From positions 11,748,001 through 11,812,000 of the forward strand of contig OU015653.1 in NCBI GenBank assembly GCA_907165275.2: a DNA stretch of 64,000 bases, read 5' to 3'. The position numbers were made by a program, and so were the translations under genes. Below, one piece after another: positions 1 to 12,519 of this stretch (within the stretch, counting starts at the first letter, position 1; each line of letters opens with the position of its first letter). The notes below the pieces were generated by a model, which was given only the letters and a program-made list of their open reading frames with translations, made no database searches and was not told the origin of the DNA. This DNA is from Zygaena filipendulae. Lineage: Eukaryota > Arthropoda > Insecta > Lepidoptera > Zygaenidae.

Positions 1-1349
1 AATAAAAGAAGAGTAACCAACTAAAAAAAAGTTTAAAATAATTTTAATCTTAATAATTTTTTTTCTGTTCACGATAATCTCTATAATCTCTGGATCTACT
101 AAATAGATTGTCATGCGGTTTTTACAGGTAGATGAGCTTAGCCTGGAGGCTTTATTTAATTTAGATCGGATGGCAGGAAAAACTTATTACATAAGTATGT
201 ATAGGTACATATAACAATTTTTCACGCGGGTGTAACCGCGGGGCACAGCTAGTACTTAGAATATAAAATACTTTACAAATCCAACGTACTGATGAAACTC
301 ATAAATATGAAAAACTAGTAATTTCGGAGTTCCCGCGGGAATTCCAGGATAAAATATAGATATGAACCTTCCCCATAAATCACTCTATTGGTCAAAACCG
401 CATGAAAATCCGCATCTACTGAACCGATTGTCATACGGTTTTCACAGATAGATTAAGTTTAGCCTGGAGCTACATATGTATATATAGGCTTTGTTTCATT
501 GAAATCGGATGTCGGAAAAAAAGTTGTTGTATAAAAACCTTTCGCCCGGGTGAAACCGCGGGGCACAGCTAGTCTTAAATATTGTTGTTCTATACCCTAG
601 AATTTTTTTTCATTACAGTTTAAAATCCTAGAAAGAACGAAAAATAAATCGTTTATAAATAAGTGTGTATAAATAAGTTTGACAAAATAGTTACAAAAAG
701 TGGAATCGAAATCTAAGGTTTGAACACAAGATTTTCACGATTCATAGTTTACAAAAAGAGACGCATTACACCACAGCGCCACCGAGACTCTTGTTGAAAT
801 AGCCAAATTACGAATCTTATTCGTCTAGTATTAATCGATTTGCATGTGTGTGTGACTACGTTTCGGCCGGTTATTCGATATTTTCGTGTAGTTAAAGGAT
901 AATAATGCGCGTAAAGCCATATAAAAATTTTAAATCAAAGATGTATTAAACACTCATCCTCTCGCACCCATCATCAAAATCTATTTTTTAACCTTGTGAT
1001 TCTCTGTAAATTGAGAAAACTCTTTTATGGCGCCGTCCACGGCCTCTATCGGAAGGGAGCTGCGTCATACGGTAGAGCGCACCCTTAAACTTGTCTGATT
1101 GCGGCAGTTTTGTTTTAAAAATCTATACTTAACTAAATAATCATTAAAGTCGACTCTGAGTGCGGCGGTAAGTGCCGCAGCTTTATTTTTAAATTAAAAT
1201 GCACGAACGATTTTTTAAATCTTTACTTAAAATAAGTAATCATTAAAACGACTAAGTGTGGCCGTTAGACAGTAGAGTAGGGTAGCGTGTATGTAATGAT
1301 ATAACGTTATCGACACTTTAAAATAAATCAATTAAATACATACACAGAC
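1..1349. other. Intronic repeat-rich DNA of the GALNT gene
   Basis: No exon is visible. About 80-253, 310-450 and 480-573 are fragments of the Helitron-like CTAG repeat; two end in GGGCACAGCTAG behind a CCGCGG-type hairpin. About 1035-1270 resembles, in part inverted, the block at 21400-21610 (motif CTCTGAGTGCGGC). Confidence 0.6.
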
Positions 1350-4300
1350 CTAGCAGTGGCGGCAGCCAGTTGACGTTAGCCTCGGTGTGCGAATCGAGGA
1401 ATATCAACACATCGGCGGTGGCTCTCTTCGCGCCGGCCAACCGCGCGGTTATTAAACCGCTGCGGTTTTGCAAACGCACCACCCTCACCGAAGGCATGTG
1501 CGCCGCGAGGTACGAGTCGAGTTTGTATTTGAGGAATTCTGAAATAATAACGTTCAACTTTATATTTTATTTAAAGTTCGTAAGTTTGGTTGTAGGGGTA
1601 AATCTCTAGAACTATTGCCCCCTTAGCCAAGTTAACAGCCTATCTATAAATTGTTAACACATAAAAAACTAAAGACCGAATCTTCATGTCACGCGTTCAC
1701 GTAAAATCTCTAATCAAAAGGACAATGCCAATCTTTGTATGAAGAGTGGACCAAGTGCTGCCCAGAATAAAGTCATAGTACATTATGTTCCTTAGGGTAG
1801 TAGTAGTCTGTAAAATAAAGCGCATCTAATTCTATCCCAGGAGTCGTGAAAAAAAAAAGTTTTTGTTGAGATTTATTGGGAAACAGTAAACTTGCATGGA
1901 AGGTGGACCAAGTGCTGCCCAGGATGTAGACATAGTACATTATGTTCCTTAGGGTAGTAGTAGTCTGTAAAATAAAGCGCATCTAATTCTATCCCAGGAG
2001 TCGTGAAAAAAAAAAAGTTTTTGTTGAGATTTATTGGGAAACAGTAAACTTGCATGGAAGGTAGACCAAGTGCTGCCCAGGATGTAGACATAGTACATTA
2101 TGTTCCTTGGGATAGAGTTAGTTTGTAAAATAAAGGGCGCCTAATTCTATCCCAGGAGTCGTGAAAAAAAAAAGTTTTTGTTGAGATTTATTGGGAAACA
2201 ATAAACTTGCATGGAAGGTGGACCAAGTGCTGCCCAGGATGTAGACATAGTACAATATGTTCCTAATAGTAGTAGTAGTCAGTAAAATAAAGCGCGTCTA
2301 ATTCCATCCTAGGAGTCGTGGGAAAAAAGGTATTATTTATTGGGTAAAAATAAATACTTAATTACAATAACAATAAATAAATGCTTTTCCTGATGGAGGG
2401 ATGTATGTTTTTGAGGAGTTTTACTGATACACACTATCAGCTCCACTTCACCACATGCACTGTGATGAGCATTAACTGCTCAGCAACCACCTTAAAGTAA
2501 TCGAATCGCAACCTGTGAAATACCTATTATTGAGTAGTTCCGCTGGTCATCTGTTGTCTTCATCATTAGTTTCACTTCACTAAATGGTGCTTTCCGAAAG
2601 CAAATGCATGAAATATTCCAAAAAATACCCAAAATTGGTAGGTGTGCCTATAATATTTGATAAGTTTCCTCCATTTCTCCAATATTCCATCATCAGATCC
2701 TGACCTTATGACAGTGGTACCACCTCGAAAGTATACCCTTTCAACCAAAAAAAGAATTTCCCAAATCGGTTCAGTCGTCTTCGAATAATCGGGGAATATA
2801 CATACTATGTAAAACATACAAACAAAACTGACGTTAATTTTTTTTCTCCGGGACCGATTTTGAAAAAAAAATAATTTTTCAATATAAAGCAATGCAAAGA
2901 ACTCAGTCAAGGTAGTCCTACTCCTGGGCAGCATTTGGTCCATACCCTGTCAATCTCCTTTCAGTTTTGAGTGACCGCGTGTAACGTTAGTTTTCGATGT
3001 GTTAACGATTATAGACTGTCTACTTGGCTACGGGGTCTGAACCGATTCCAAATGCTTTCACTGATTCTAAGCTACCTATCCCTAAGTGTCATAGGATACT
3101 TTTATCTCGATATAAAGAGCTCATGCAAGAATATCGCAAATCGGATTTGGATGTACATTTAGGATACTTTATATTCCGATACAACAAACAAGTACCTTCC
3201 TCTCCATTGTAGAACCGCACGCGAGAAAATCCGCGGGCATCAGTTAGTTATTAAAAAGTATCATCTAAAAAAAACATGAATCCAATCCTAACCGTATTTT
3301 ATTAAAGTCATTACCGGTTTCACCACTTCAAATATGACGATTAGCATAATACTGCAGTTTAAATTCAAATTTATCAGTCTCCATACATAATTATGTAGCA
3401 TTCTACAAACTTCACGTGTCATTGGTCCGATTAGACAGATTATTCTGCGATGCACAGCTCTAATAAATGATATCCTTTAGGTAAGTACCGCAATTATTTT
3501 GTAGTTAATTTACCATACGTTTTTTGTTTTTTTTATTTAACAGCTGTTACCCGTGGTATAGTGTCTAGTTTGACTAAAGAAACTATATATATTTATTTAC
3601 AAGTATGAGAGCAATTTCCCACGATTAAGTACCTTGCCTTACCTACGACATTCCTTTACATTTCTTGCCTTTTCTCACATGAAAAATACGACAAACAATA
3701 TTTTCATACAGAAATCTTTGACCAGCTTACCCTTAGTACTTGCATCGTCCACGAGGAATATTTCCTTGATCAGATTGGGTGGTGATCTGTTCAATACGCT
3801 GTAGGCAGTTCTGAGCAACGTCGACCAATGTTCATTGTGAAACGGTACAACCACACTGACCGTCGGCAGCGACTCTATGTACCGTTTCTCCTTGCACTTC
3901 GGATGGCGTATGTCGGGCAAGGACCTGTTCAACGGTATCAGATCGCTGAGAGCGCCGTTGAAACCGTTCTCCGCGTACAGCGATTTCTCCAATTTCTCTT
4001 TCTCTTTCGGCAAATGCGCAGGCAGTCCATGCTCCCCGATGCCTGTAAATTGTGATTACAGTTAGGCTGCGCAGGAAATAAATACTCAACAACTACTATA
4101 TGCTCTTATGTAAGCAATATGTTATTGCTTTCATAAGATCATTATGAACTTTTTGGAGCATGTGGAAAACAAAATTCATACATAATAATATAACAATAAG
4201 AGAAGCCGAATACACAGGATATGCGATTGAATTATTGTGTTGTGTATTTAATATGTACTAGCTGGCCCCCGCGGTTTCCCCCGCGGTAATTTCGGAGTTC

Positions 4301-6478
4301 CCGCGGGAATTCCAGGATAAAATATGAATATGTATAAACCTTCCTCATGAATCAATGTATCTATTGGTGAAAACCGCATGAAAATCCGTTGCGTAGTTTT
4401 AAAGCTCTTAGCATACATAGTGACAGACAGACAGCGGGAAGCGACTTTGTTTTATACTATGTAGTGATGTATGATTTGGAGATTAATAATAATTAATGTT
4501 TATTTTTTTTTAAATAGGTCGTTTAATATAATGTTATCAGTAGTACATTGTTTATTGAGCGTTTGAGCGGATTTCTGTATTTGGAAGGGAAGTATTTCTT
4601 GTTTGTTTGTCTCAGATATAAGTAGTTCAAAAAAGAATTAAAGCAATACTGTTGCCTGTCTATCTTACCTCTATTACGTCCAAAGACGCGTATTAATAAA
4701 CGTTACTGGATACCCTCACAAGTAATCACAAAAACGACTCGAGTGCGCTCGTAAATCTACTCACCAGTTCTCTCTTTGTCACTCTTGATTTGGTCATAGT
4801 TATGCCAATCAATTTTCTGTAAAAAACAATATCTTTGTATTATACCACATGTAGGTAGTTAGGTGAAATACAGATAGGTAGGTAGGTACAGATAAAATAA
4901 TAATCAAAGGCATGAATTTTAATATAGACTGATACCTAATGATATGGTAAAGAACTTCCGGAGTCCCGCCAAAAAATATTGAAATAAAAAATAGACTGCA
5001 CGAAATTGGGTTGTATTCAAATACAAAATATACCTACTATCATTATCACATACAGAGGAACATTCAAATTTCAAACATGTGTAATATATCAGCTAATAAT
5101 TACATTTATAACTAGCTGGCCCCTGCGGTTACAACCACAGTAATATGTATAAACTTTTCTCTTGAATCATTCTATATATTAAAAAAAAATCGCATCAAAA
5201 TCTGTTGCTTAGTTTTAAAGATCTAAGCATACATAGGGACAAACAAACAGTGGGAAGCGACTTTGTTTTATACTATGTAGTGATGTGTTTTAACAATAAT
5301 TTACGCATATTATATGCGTAAACTGTAAAGGTTTTCTCGCATTCTCACTAAATTCTCACGTGAATGTGAAGCGGGCTCTACAGTTCATCATTGAGATTTT
5401 GTGTAGGTAAATCACGAAATTTTTAACTACATTAGTATCTTTGATTAAAGAAAATACTGTAAACCTACAGTACACATTTTATATTCCACAGTCTGTAGAA
5501 TGTAAAGGAATTAACAAACTGGTATTGCTAGATGTAAATTGATAAAATTTATTAGTATTGGCATTTCAAATTACTGTAACTTCTTATCACAAGAATTCTT
5601 ACAATTTTATTAATCATTAACAATGCCACCAACACAGCTTCTATATTATTAACTAGCTGTTCCCTGCGGTTTCACCACCACAAACTTATCCTGCGGGATG
5701 AGTTGATTAAATAATTTATCAATTTTGTTCGGTCAACTCATCCCACTTCGAAAATTAAAACAAATTTGTTATTGTACACTCGTGAACAAAATGTTTGGTC
5801 AACTCATCCCACTTCGAAAATAAAAACAAATTTATTGTTATTGTACCCTCGTGAACAAAATTCAATGGGAAAAAAATGACACACCATGGCTTGGTAATAC
5901 TGATTAAAAAATCACAGTCATTTGATTATTAAACAGAAAATGAGTGAAATACATTTGTGTGTTTGTGGTTGCATTATTTTTTTCGTAAATCTTATATTAA
6001 AAACTTTTGTTTGTGTATATATTAATCATGAAATGTATTAGTGGGATGAGTTACCCGATTCAAAACATTCATTAGGTCAACTCATCCTGCGGGATAAGTT
6101 TGAGTTGACTAGAGAGCCCACAATTTGATCAAATTGGATGATATTATAGTAAACAGAGGTTAAGTAAAACCAGTATTATATTATCTATGGTTTACCTGAT
6201 ATCATATCATATTAAGTACAAGCGATGCTTAGTTTCAGAACCCAGTGACACTACATGTTAATATCTAATTAATATTATTATAAGCTCCAACTTACCCTTA
6301 AACTACTTGGAACAAAATGTGAACTTTCACTAGATAGATGTTGAAATTGCTGTTTAAATGAATTTGCTGACCAGCCTCCTAATCTTTTTATAATGCACAG
6401 GAGAATCAATATCACTATTAAAGTAAGCAGGCTACGGAGCCTAAACAACCTCAATATGTGACGCCGTATCAACAACAT
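1350..6478 (-). CDS. Polypeptide N-acetylgalactosaminyltransferase, 5' part (partial)
   Basis: Golgi enzyme of the GALNT/PGANT family, which starts mucin-type O-glycosylation by moving GalNAc from UDP-GalNAc to Ser/Thr. Minus-strand exons: 6478-6296, 4816-4765, 4042-3731, 1538-1350. All borders are GT-AG and phases join exactly (0, 1, 1, then leaves in phase 1). The product so far is 245 aa: a short basic cytosolic start, a signal anchor at about residues 17-30 ([15 protein letters not shown]), a short stem, then the catalytic start [10 protein letters not shown]. The GT-A block [18 protein letters not shown] and the metal-binding motif LDSH in [19 protein letters not shown] are present. The ATG at 6478 was chosen because it directly precedes the anchor; a plausible acceptor upstream, near 6513, suggests a 5'UTR intron. 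The remaining exons (rest of the catalytic domain and the ricin-like lectin domain) are not in 1-1349 and must lie beyond the left edge. The paralogue within the family is not resolved. Confidence 0.93.
1743..2330. repeat. Tandem repeat, 157-158 bp unit, about 3.7 copies
   Basis: The phrase GACCAAGTGCTGCCCAG recurs at spacings of 157, 158 and 157 bp (from about 1746, 1903, 2061 and 2218). Each unit also carries a TTCCTTAGGGTAGTAG block and an A-run after GGAGTCGTG. The last unit is more diverged. An inverted trace of the phrase (CTGGGCAGCATTTGGTCC) is at about 2925-2942. It lies in the GALNT intron. Short ORFs here are repeat artefacts. Confidence 0.9.
4258..4470 (-). mobile_element. Helitron-like (Lep1-type) non-autonomous element
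   Basis: Reverse-oriented copy. It opens with A|CTAGCTGGCC, has the CCGCGG hairpin and the phrase GGAGTTCCCGCGGGAATTCC, and ends near TTATACTATGTAGTGAT. It lies in a GALNT intron. Confidence 0.75.
5112..5283 (-). mobile_element. Helitron-like (Lep1-type) element, diverged
   Basis: Same family and orientation as the copy at 4258, with a decayed hairpin (CTGCGGTTACAACCACAG) and the same TTATACTATGTAGTGATG end. A further decayed start is at about 5652. Confidence 0.65.
5682..6101. mobile_element. Non-autonomous TIR element, about 420 bp
   Basis: The ends are inverted copies: AACTTATCCTGCGGGATGAG at the left, CTCATCCTGCGGGATAAGTT at the right. Inside, a block beginning GGTCAACTCATCCCACTTCG is directly duplicated at a 66-bp period (5731 and 5797). 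No coding capacity. It lies in the GALNT intron. Confidence 0.7.
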
Positions 6479-7180
6479 CACAACAAACTTTCCCAAGTTT
6501 CCTTGTATTTGAATCTGGAATATTTTAAATGTTGTTTTCATAAAAAAATTACAGGGGAGCATACTTGAAAATAAACCCCTTAAACCATTCTTGTACACAA
6601 TAGCATGTTCACATGAAATGACTTCAAATGAGAACTTAAAGGAACTGCAGGAACTCCAGAATCGATGCGCGTGAAGAGATCACAAGTAATTACTTATTAA
6701 AATTTAAAATATTCTTAAAACTCTTTACTCTTACTCCACCGTTTTTGAAGTCGGTTTTTTGAAGTGTAAAATATTCAAAATCCATTTACCAACTAGGCAG
6801 GTACGTACTAGTTCAAGTAACACCAAAAATATTTCTATCCAATTTGTACTTTTAAGTTATTTTGATAAAGGAGCGGTCTGTACGTTTGTCTTTAAAAATG
6901 GTTAAATAATTTAGCTTTAAAATATATTATACCTATTTTTATTCAATTCAATTTAGTCAATATTATACCTATTATTATTTAAAGTTATTCAATCACCTCA
7001 ACGCAATGATTATTCTTGAACACCTCCAACAAAGAGAATAGATAAATAGATAAATTAGATTTATAATCACCGAAGCCCAAACACTACTACTGTTTGCGCT
7101 AACTTTGAAAAGTTTGAAAATGAAAAATAATGAAACTAAATTGAATTGTTATTTGTTTGTTGAAATAGGCTTGTTGAAAA
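6479..7180. other. Upstream region of the GALNT gene
   Basis: Start of the gap between the minus-strand GALNT gene and plus-strand calnexin. It should hold the GALNT 5'UTR and promoter, but no core element can be assigned. AT-rich. Confidence 0.4.
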
Positions 7181-8040
7181 AATATCGATTTTCGATATAT
7201 CGATATTTCAATGTTTTAGCTTATACAACGTAGACGGAGAATAGAATGGACAGGCTATTCGCGTATAGGGTAAGAGAAAGTGATATTCTTCCTATGCACA
7301 CATGTAAACTACTAGTATTACCACTAAATAAATTATTTCCAATTTCCAGGGAGTTCTAGCTTGTTTGGTGATGAAAAAGCTATGGGAAGTAAAATGTAGT
7401 TTTATAGAGTAGATAGGTTATCATCGATTCGTGAAGGTGTCAAGGGGATTTATAATTTAAGCGGAGCAAGTGAAATGAAAACTATGTAGGTGCAAATAAC
7501 GTTTTATTGGAACTTAAGTTCCTTAGCGCACGGTACGGATGAGGCAAACCAGCTTAATATTTCTCGTCATGGCATCATAAAAGTTGCGCGCTTGGTTTAT
7601 GGTTTTTGAAACGATTATTATTGCTTGCTTATTGGTTCGCGCCAGCTGCTCTCATTGTCAGTAAGGTTAGTTTTTCAACAGAAACTGCTTGGGAAATGCT
7701 TGAAACGAATCCTTGAATAGCCATTTGGTTTCCAATTTACACGACCAGTGCTTGCTATCCAGTTAATAAGATTAACCGATTTAAAAGGATATCTGAAAAA
7801 GAAAAAAAAATATAGAATACAAACTGTATTAACATGAAAAATTAAAAAATAATATGACGTGGACAATGTAGTCATCAGGCCCAATATTCTAAAATTTCCA
7901 AATCAAATTGGATATAAAATTGTTTATTTCATACACTACTCATACAGTCAAGAGCATGCAAGCTTTTCAGCTTAGACTCACTTTGCACCAGTCTTACACA
8001 CGAAGGGTACAGTACACGTTATTCTCTTGACGGTCAAATA

Positions 8041-8668
8041 GGGTACTTGCGTGAATTTTTTTTTCAGTCTATTTTAAAGATATATGGCCTACTTAAACAA
8101 AACAAGAAAAAGAAAAAAAATATATGCATAAATTAATTAAATTGAGCGTTTCAAAGTTCCTACTTTAGACCTTACCGCCGAAACGCGGAATGACGTCACT
8201 TGTTCAAAATTACGCCTTATTAATCTGTGATAGAAATGTCACTGTCGTATTGGCAGCGTCATGTGACACTGACAGACAGATAACTTCAATATCCAAAAGC
8301 GAAATTAAAGTTGAACTGTGTCGATTTACTTCCAAAACTTCCAGTAAAGAATCGAAATGCATCTAACCGATGCATTTTAAAGTAAAAAACTTCAAAAAAT
8401 GGAAAATATGCGTTGACTGTATGCACTTTGTTTCTTTTGCCTTCTCTGAAAGAAGTAAATGTTTCCTAAAAAAATAGAAGTGACGTCATGTGTCAAGCTT
8501 GGCTGTGATTGGTGTTTCGTTGCAACGTTCCGTTTCACAAAATTAAAAGTTGAATATTTTGGAAACTATTGAAATTTTTTTAGTAAATCTTTCACGATAA
8601 CGCTTATCTAAGGCTCTATTTTTGAAATATTGACACAATTTCTTATTATAAATTTCATGTAAGTAGCC
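8041..8668. mobile_element. 628-bp MITE, copy 1
   Basis: Flanked by TA dinucleotides. TIRs are GGGTACTTGCGTGAA at the left and TTCATGTAAGTAGCC at the right. A second copy at 46687-47314 is also exactly 628 bp and very similar throughout. It carries two exact TGACGTCA octamers (8191, 8481). The TA target site suggests a Tc1/mariner-type mobiliser; this is inference. Confidence 0.85.
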
Positions 8669-9320
8669 TATTGAACTTATTCAATTCGACACCGAAGTTT
8701 TAAAATACAGCGCCTGAGAGATAGTTGACTAGAATCTTTCAGTATTTTGTCCCAGGTTGATAAGAAAAAGAAATGATGGAAACGATTGGCACTTGGCACG
8801 ATACTTGGTCGAAATAATTTTGTTACACCTCATAGGTACCTACTAATATTATGAAAAATTGGGAAATTAATCTGGGTAAGCTAGCAAACTTTGATGTAGT
8901 ATAACCCGACTTAATATGGAAAGCACGATAACGACTCTAGTTAATTTGTGGTAACGACATAGTCGCCATTATGGAATAAGGACTACGTAATTTGGCAAGA
9001 TTATACATTAAAATAAGAAAGCAAATTAATGTTGATTTTTTTGTTATATTTATACGATTTATACCACAAAGCTGTTATTATGAACATATTTGCTATTTCG
9101 CACGAACAAAACACATTTACATGAAAGTAAATCATTACATACCGATGAAATGTTACATTCTCCGTTTTCCTAGCATTACGGCTCTTACAGCCTAAAATAC
9201 AACATAACACTATGTCCACAACAAAAATAAACACTTTAAACACGATATGAAAGTCTATTTAGCTTTCAATAATTGAAAAAAACAACGTTTTTTATCCAAA
9301 TAAACAAAGAACAATGTAGA

Positions 9321-9350
9321 TGTCTGCCTACAATTAATTGTAGGCAGACA
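9321..9350. repeat. Perfect 30-bp palindrome
   Basis: TGTCTGCCTACAATT is followed without a spacer by its exact reverse complement. Probably part of transposon debris. Confidence 0.9.
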
Positions 9351-9584
9351 AAAATAAACGATACGCAAGAAAGAGACCAAAAACAATTGTTTCGTCCAGC
9401 TCGCACCTACGTATTTACCATTCGCACTTTCTCACTCTTGTAATTATTATTATTTTAGCAGCTCGTCCATTCTATTCTCCGTCCACGTTATACAATAAAA
9501 TTTTGATCCGATATTGAAAATTGTATCAAAACGATATTTTTTTTATTTATGTAACTAAAGTCACTGGTTTGCCAATTGCCTGAT

Positions 9585-9795
9585 ACGTAGACGGAGAATG
9601 AACAATGAACAAAGAGCGCTGCGCTTTGTTGGGCAAACTATAACTTTGCTCAACAAAAAAACCTATACGCTAGATAAGGACAAAAGATAATTGGAAATCT
9701 CTTTCACTCTTAAGAACTTAGCCATAACACTGTCTCGCTTATTATTAGAAAGAGAAGGAAATCGCCTCATCTATTCATTCTCCATCTACGGCTTG
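9585..9795. mobile_element. Short MITE sharing TIRs with the 7181-9540 element
   Basis: Left end ACGTAGACGGAGAATGAA, right end TTCATTCTCCATCTACGG, inverted relative to each other. The GACGGAGAAT core also occurs in the ends of the larger neighbour and, inverted, near 11993 (ATTCTCCGTC), so one family is likely. Ends are approximate. Confidence 0.6.
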
Positions 9796-9843
9796 ATACA
9801 ATGAAAAGGTTTAAAAATATTAGTTCGAACATAAAATTCATAA

Positions 9844-9967
9844 GCGCTCTCCACATTCGCGCGCGAAGCCGCGAAACAGCCGCGAACTATAAGTGTGGTA
9901 TCATGGTTCGCGGGTGTTTCGCGGCTGTTTCGCGGCTTCGCGCGCGGTTCGCGAATGTGGAGCGGCC
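9844..9967. mobile_element. GC-rich palindromic MITE
   Basis: Two arms, each containing CTCCACATTCGCG and GAAGCCGCGAAACAGCCGCG, face each other around a short centre (TATAAGTGTGGTATCATG). The right arm has extra segments. The CpG-rich hairpin stands out in AT-rich DNA. Confidence 0.75.
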
Positions 9968-10337
9968 TTTAGAACGTATTTTACTGAGGTATTTTATAAT
10001 AACATTTTGTTGACATAAAGCAAATAATATTCTTTTTACTAGATGACAGTTTATGAAGGAGTCCATATCAAGGACAGCTTTTAATTTTAGATATTTTTGT
10101 TCTGAGATCTATACTAATATGTGGACGTCCACGTAAAAAGGTGTGTATGAGGTATTTATAAGGTAGGTATGATGTTGGTGGGGTATTGAGTTAAGACTAT
10201 ATTCGGTATCTAGAATAGTCAATTGATAGTAAGGATTTACATTTGAAGTTGAAACTGAAAAAGCTTGATTTGTTTGAAATAAAAAGTTGAAGTTTGTGTG
10301 AAATAAAAAACACCATTCTACTTGCTTGTTACATACA

Positions 10338-10559
10338 TCCTACTAATATTAAAGTTTATAAGTATGTATGGATGGATGGATGGATGGATGGATGGCTGTT
10401 TGTTACTCTTTCATGGAAAAATTACTTAATGGATTTAAATGAAACTTTATAATAATATAGCTTATACATCTGATTATCTGATTACATGGGTACTTTTTAT
10501 CCCGGAATTCCCGTGGGAACTCCGATTTTACCGCGGGTGAAACCGCGGGGCACAGCTAG
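10338..10559 (+). mobile_element. Helitron-like (Lep1-type) element, intact ends
   Basis: Begins A|TCCTACTAATATTAAAG and ends with the CCGCGGGTGAAACCGCGG hairpin, then GGCACAGCTAG|T. These are the 5'-TC and hairpin-plus-CTRR-3' hallmarks, with insertion between A and T. Contains a (GGAT)n microsatellite near 10370-10394. Confidence 0.85.
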
Positions 10560-11647
10560 TTTTTATATATCATTGTAGATTAAGGAGAATCGAATTGAAG
10601 AAAATTGAGCATTTATTAATGAACAATTAACGCGGACGCAACTTTACAAAACTGCTTGTATCTCGAAAACTAAATGCCGAGAACTGGTATCTTTTAGCTT
10701 GGACGTCCACATATTATAAAAAGCAAATGTTTGTGAATTGTGAGTTTGTGACGTTGTATGGGGTAATCTCTGCTGGATCTACTGAACCGATTTTGAAATT
10801 TTTTTCACTTATAGATAGGAAGCTAAAGTGGTCCTGAGTGACATAGGGTACTTTAAAAATCCTGGAATGCCTGCAGGAACTCTGAAATTACCGCGTGAGA
10901 AACCGCAGATGTCAGCTATTGCTTAATAAAAAGGAATGTTGATAAAAATACCTTCATTTTTATTGAGATTTTTGTACATCAAAATAATGTACATTTTGGA
11001 TGAAAATTACTATTGATAATATTGAGCTAAATACACAATCTTTTTAAAACGCAAAATCTTTTGTTAATTTGACCGATATATCGATATTCTTTCCTCAATA
11101 TATCGATGTCAATATTGATATTTTAATAAATAATGATACATATCGATTGTTTTCACTTTTAACATCCCTATATTGAAGTTGAATGCAGTGTTACCAACTC
11201 TTGAAAATATTTACCCCTGGAGTAATCCTAGTAGTACCCCTGAATATTACTAAAAAGTTTTTACACAATAAATAGCGCCAAGATTTTTGCCTTATTTTCG
11301 AAATTATAAGGGTGAAAATATTGGTCTTATAAAAAAGCAAAAATGCCTCTTGGTTTTTTAACGACAAAATGAATAATCAAATGTTTTGCTAATATCTTTA
11401 TTAATTTTGAAATTACGGCTTTCTTAATGATCCTAGTAAAAAAACATAAGAGCTTTGTAATAAACTTAAATTTTGAACAACTTTTATTTAATAAATTCAA
11501 TATATACAATCAATCAATCAATCAAATATTTATTGCAGCCAAGTGTACACTTCAAGTCAGATGTTACATAATAATATATTGTACTTACAACTGAGCATAA
11601 TGCGACTCAGTGATGCATAGAGACAAGTTGTGCTAATGTTTTATAGG

Positions 11648-11790
11648 TTATTTGACTATTTTTTTTTTAGTAGTTCTTGTAGATTAAAAAAAATATTGGA
11701 CACGTACTTTTTCTTTTTTTACGTAATCAAAAAATAACAAAGATACATTGAGTTGAAATTTCGCATGACGTCACTAACTAGTGCAGTTTG
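11648..11790. mobile_element. Half copy of the TGACGTCA-bearing MITE family
   Basis: Shares TATTGGACACGTA, AATTTCGCATGACGTCAC and flanking order with the copies at 26820, 29678, 39005, 40488 and 62002. Only one arm remains. Confidence 0.7.
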
Positions 11791-12260
11791 TATATAAGTC
11801 TAATTAATATAATAACAATAATAATATTGTGGACTATTATTATCCCTATTGGAACGTGATATAGTTTTCAAGTGCACCAGCAAAGTGCGCTAAGTTCAGT
11901 TTTATACAGAATCCATCCATCCGTCCATCCATCCATACATACTTACAAACTTTCGCGTTTATAATATTAGTAGGATTATTCTTTGAACATCACATTCTCC
12001 GTCCATGGAACATCATAATTCTATTAAAATGAACGCTTCGGAAAATTCTCGTTGGCAACCGCATGACAGGCTGACAGCTGTTTGTGTATGATTGGTTGAA
12101 TTTTCACAGAAAAATCTATCTATCTTCCGCAAGCTTCAATTCAATTGTATGTATTTGTGGTCTTTATTTTTTCTTAGCGCCCTTGTTACTTGTACTGATT
12201 GATCTCGATAATATTAAATGGTAATATTGGTAATAGAACAATAAAATTTAATCAACAAAG

Positions 12261-12267
12261 GAGCGAG
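12261..12267 (+). promoter_or_regulatory. Probable donor of a calnexin 5'UTR intron
   Basis: GAGCGAG|GTGAGT at 12267/12268 is a strong donor. The calnexin ATG lies immediately after an acceptor (TTGTTTCAG|ATG at 12520), so an upstream noncoding exon ending here fits. Its 5' end is unknown. Confidence 0.5.
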
Positions 12268-12519
12268 GTGAGTCTCAGAGAATGTGTAGGAAAAAATTTC
12301 ATGGGTCTTTAAACAATCATTGAAGATTCATTGGAAATATCCGGTTGTAACATTTTGTTTCGGTTTATTGGTGAACTGTAGGGTGAAGTTAGATTTTTTT
12401 AATTCAATTAACTTTTGTCGAATTTCTTATTTCAAACTAAGGCAAACAACGAAAACCAACATCGCTGCAGGCCAGCGTGTCATGTTGTTGAAATAAAATA
12501 TAAAATCTAATTGTTTCAG

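Larger units (their letters stand above)
7181..9540. mobile_element. Candidate 2.36-kb TIR element with a nested MITE
   Basis: Long imperfect terminal inverted repeats: at the left AATATCG, then TATACAACGTAGACGGAG and AATAGAATGGAC; at the right the reverse complement, with GTCCATTCTATTCTCCGTCC followed by TATACAAT and CGATATT. No transposase ORF is present. The 628-bp MITE at 8041-8668 sits inside. Ends are approximate and no target duplication was identified. Confidence 0.5.
9968..12260. other. Intergenic region upstream of calnexin
   Basis: Holds a Helitron-like copy (10338-10559), a decayed second one at about 10715-10915, half a MITE (11648-11790) and a reverse Helitron remnant with (CCAT)n at about 11910-11978. 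No gene was seen. The calnexin promoter should lie in the last few hundred bases; no TATA box or initiator can be assigned. Confidence 0.5.

Noticed and set aside
1370..1609. Plus-strand ORF over a GALNT exon
   Set aside because: Antisense of the LDSH-containing exon.
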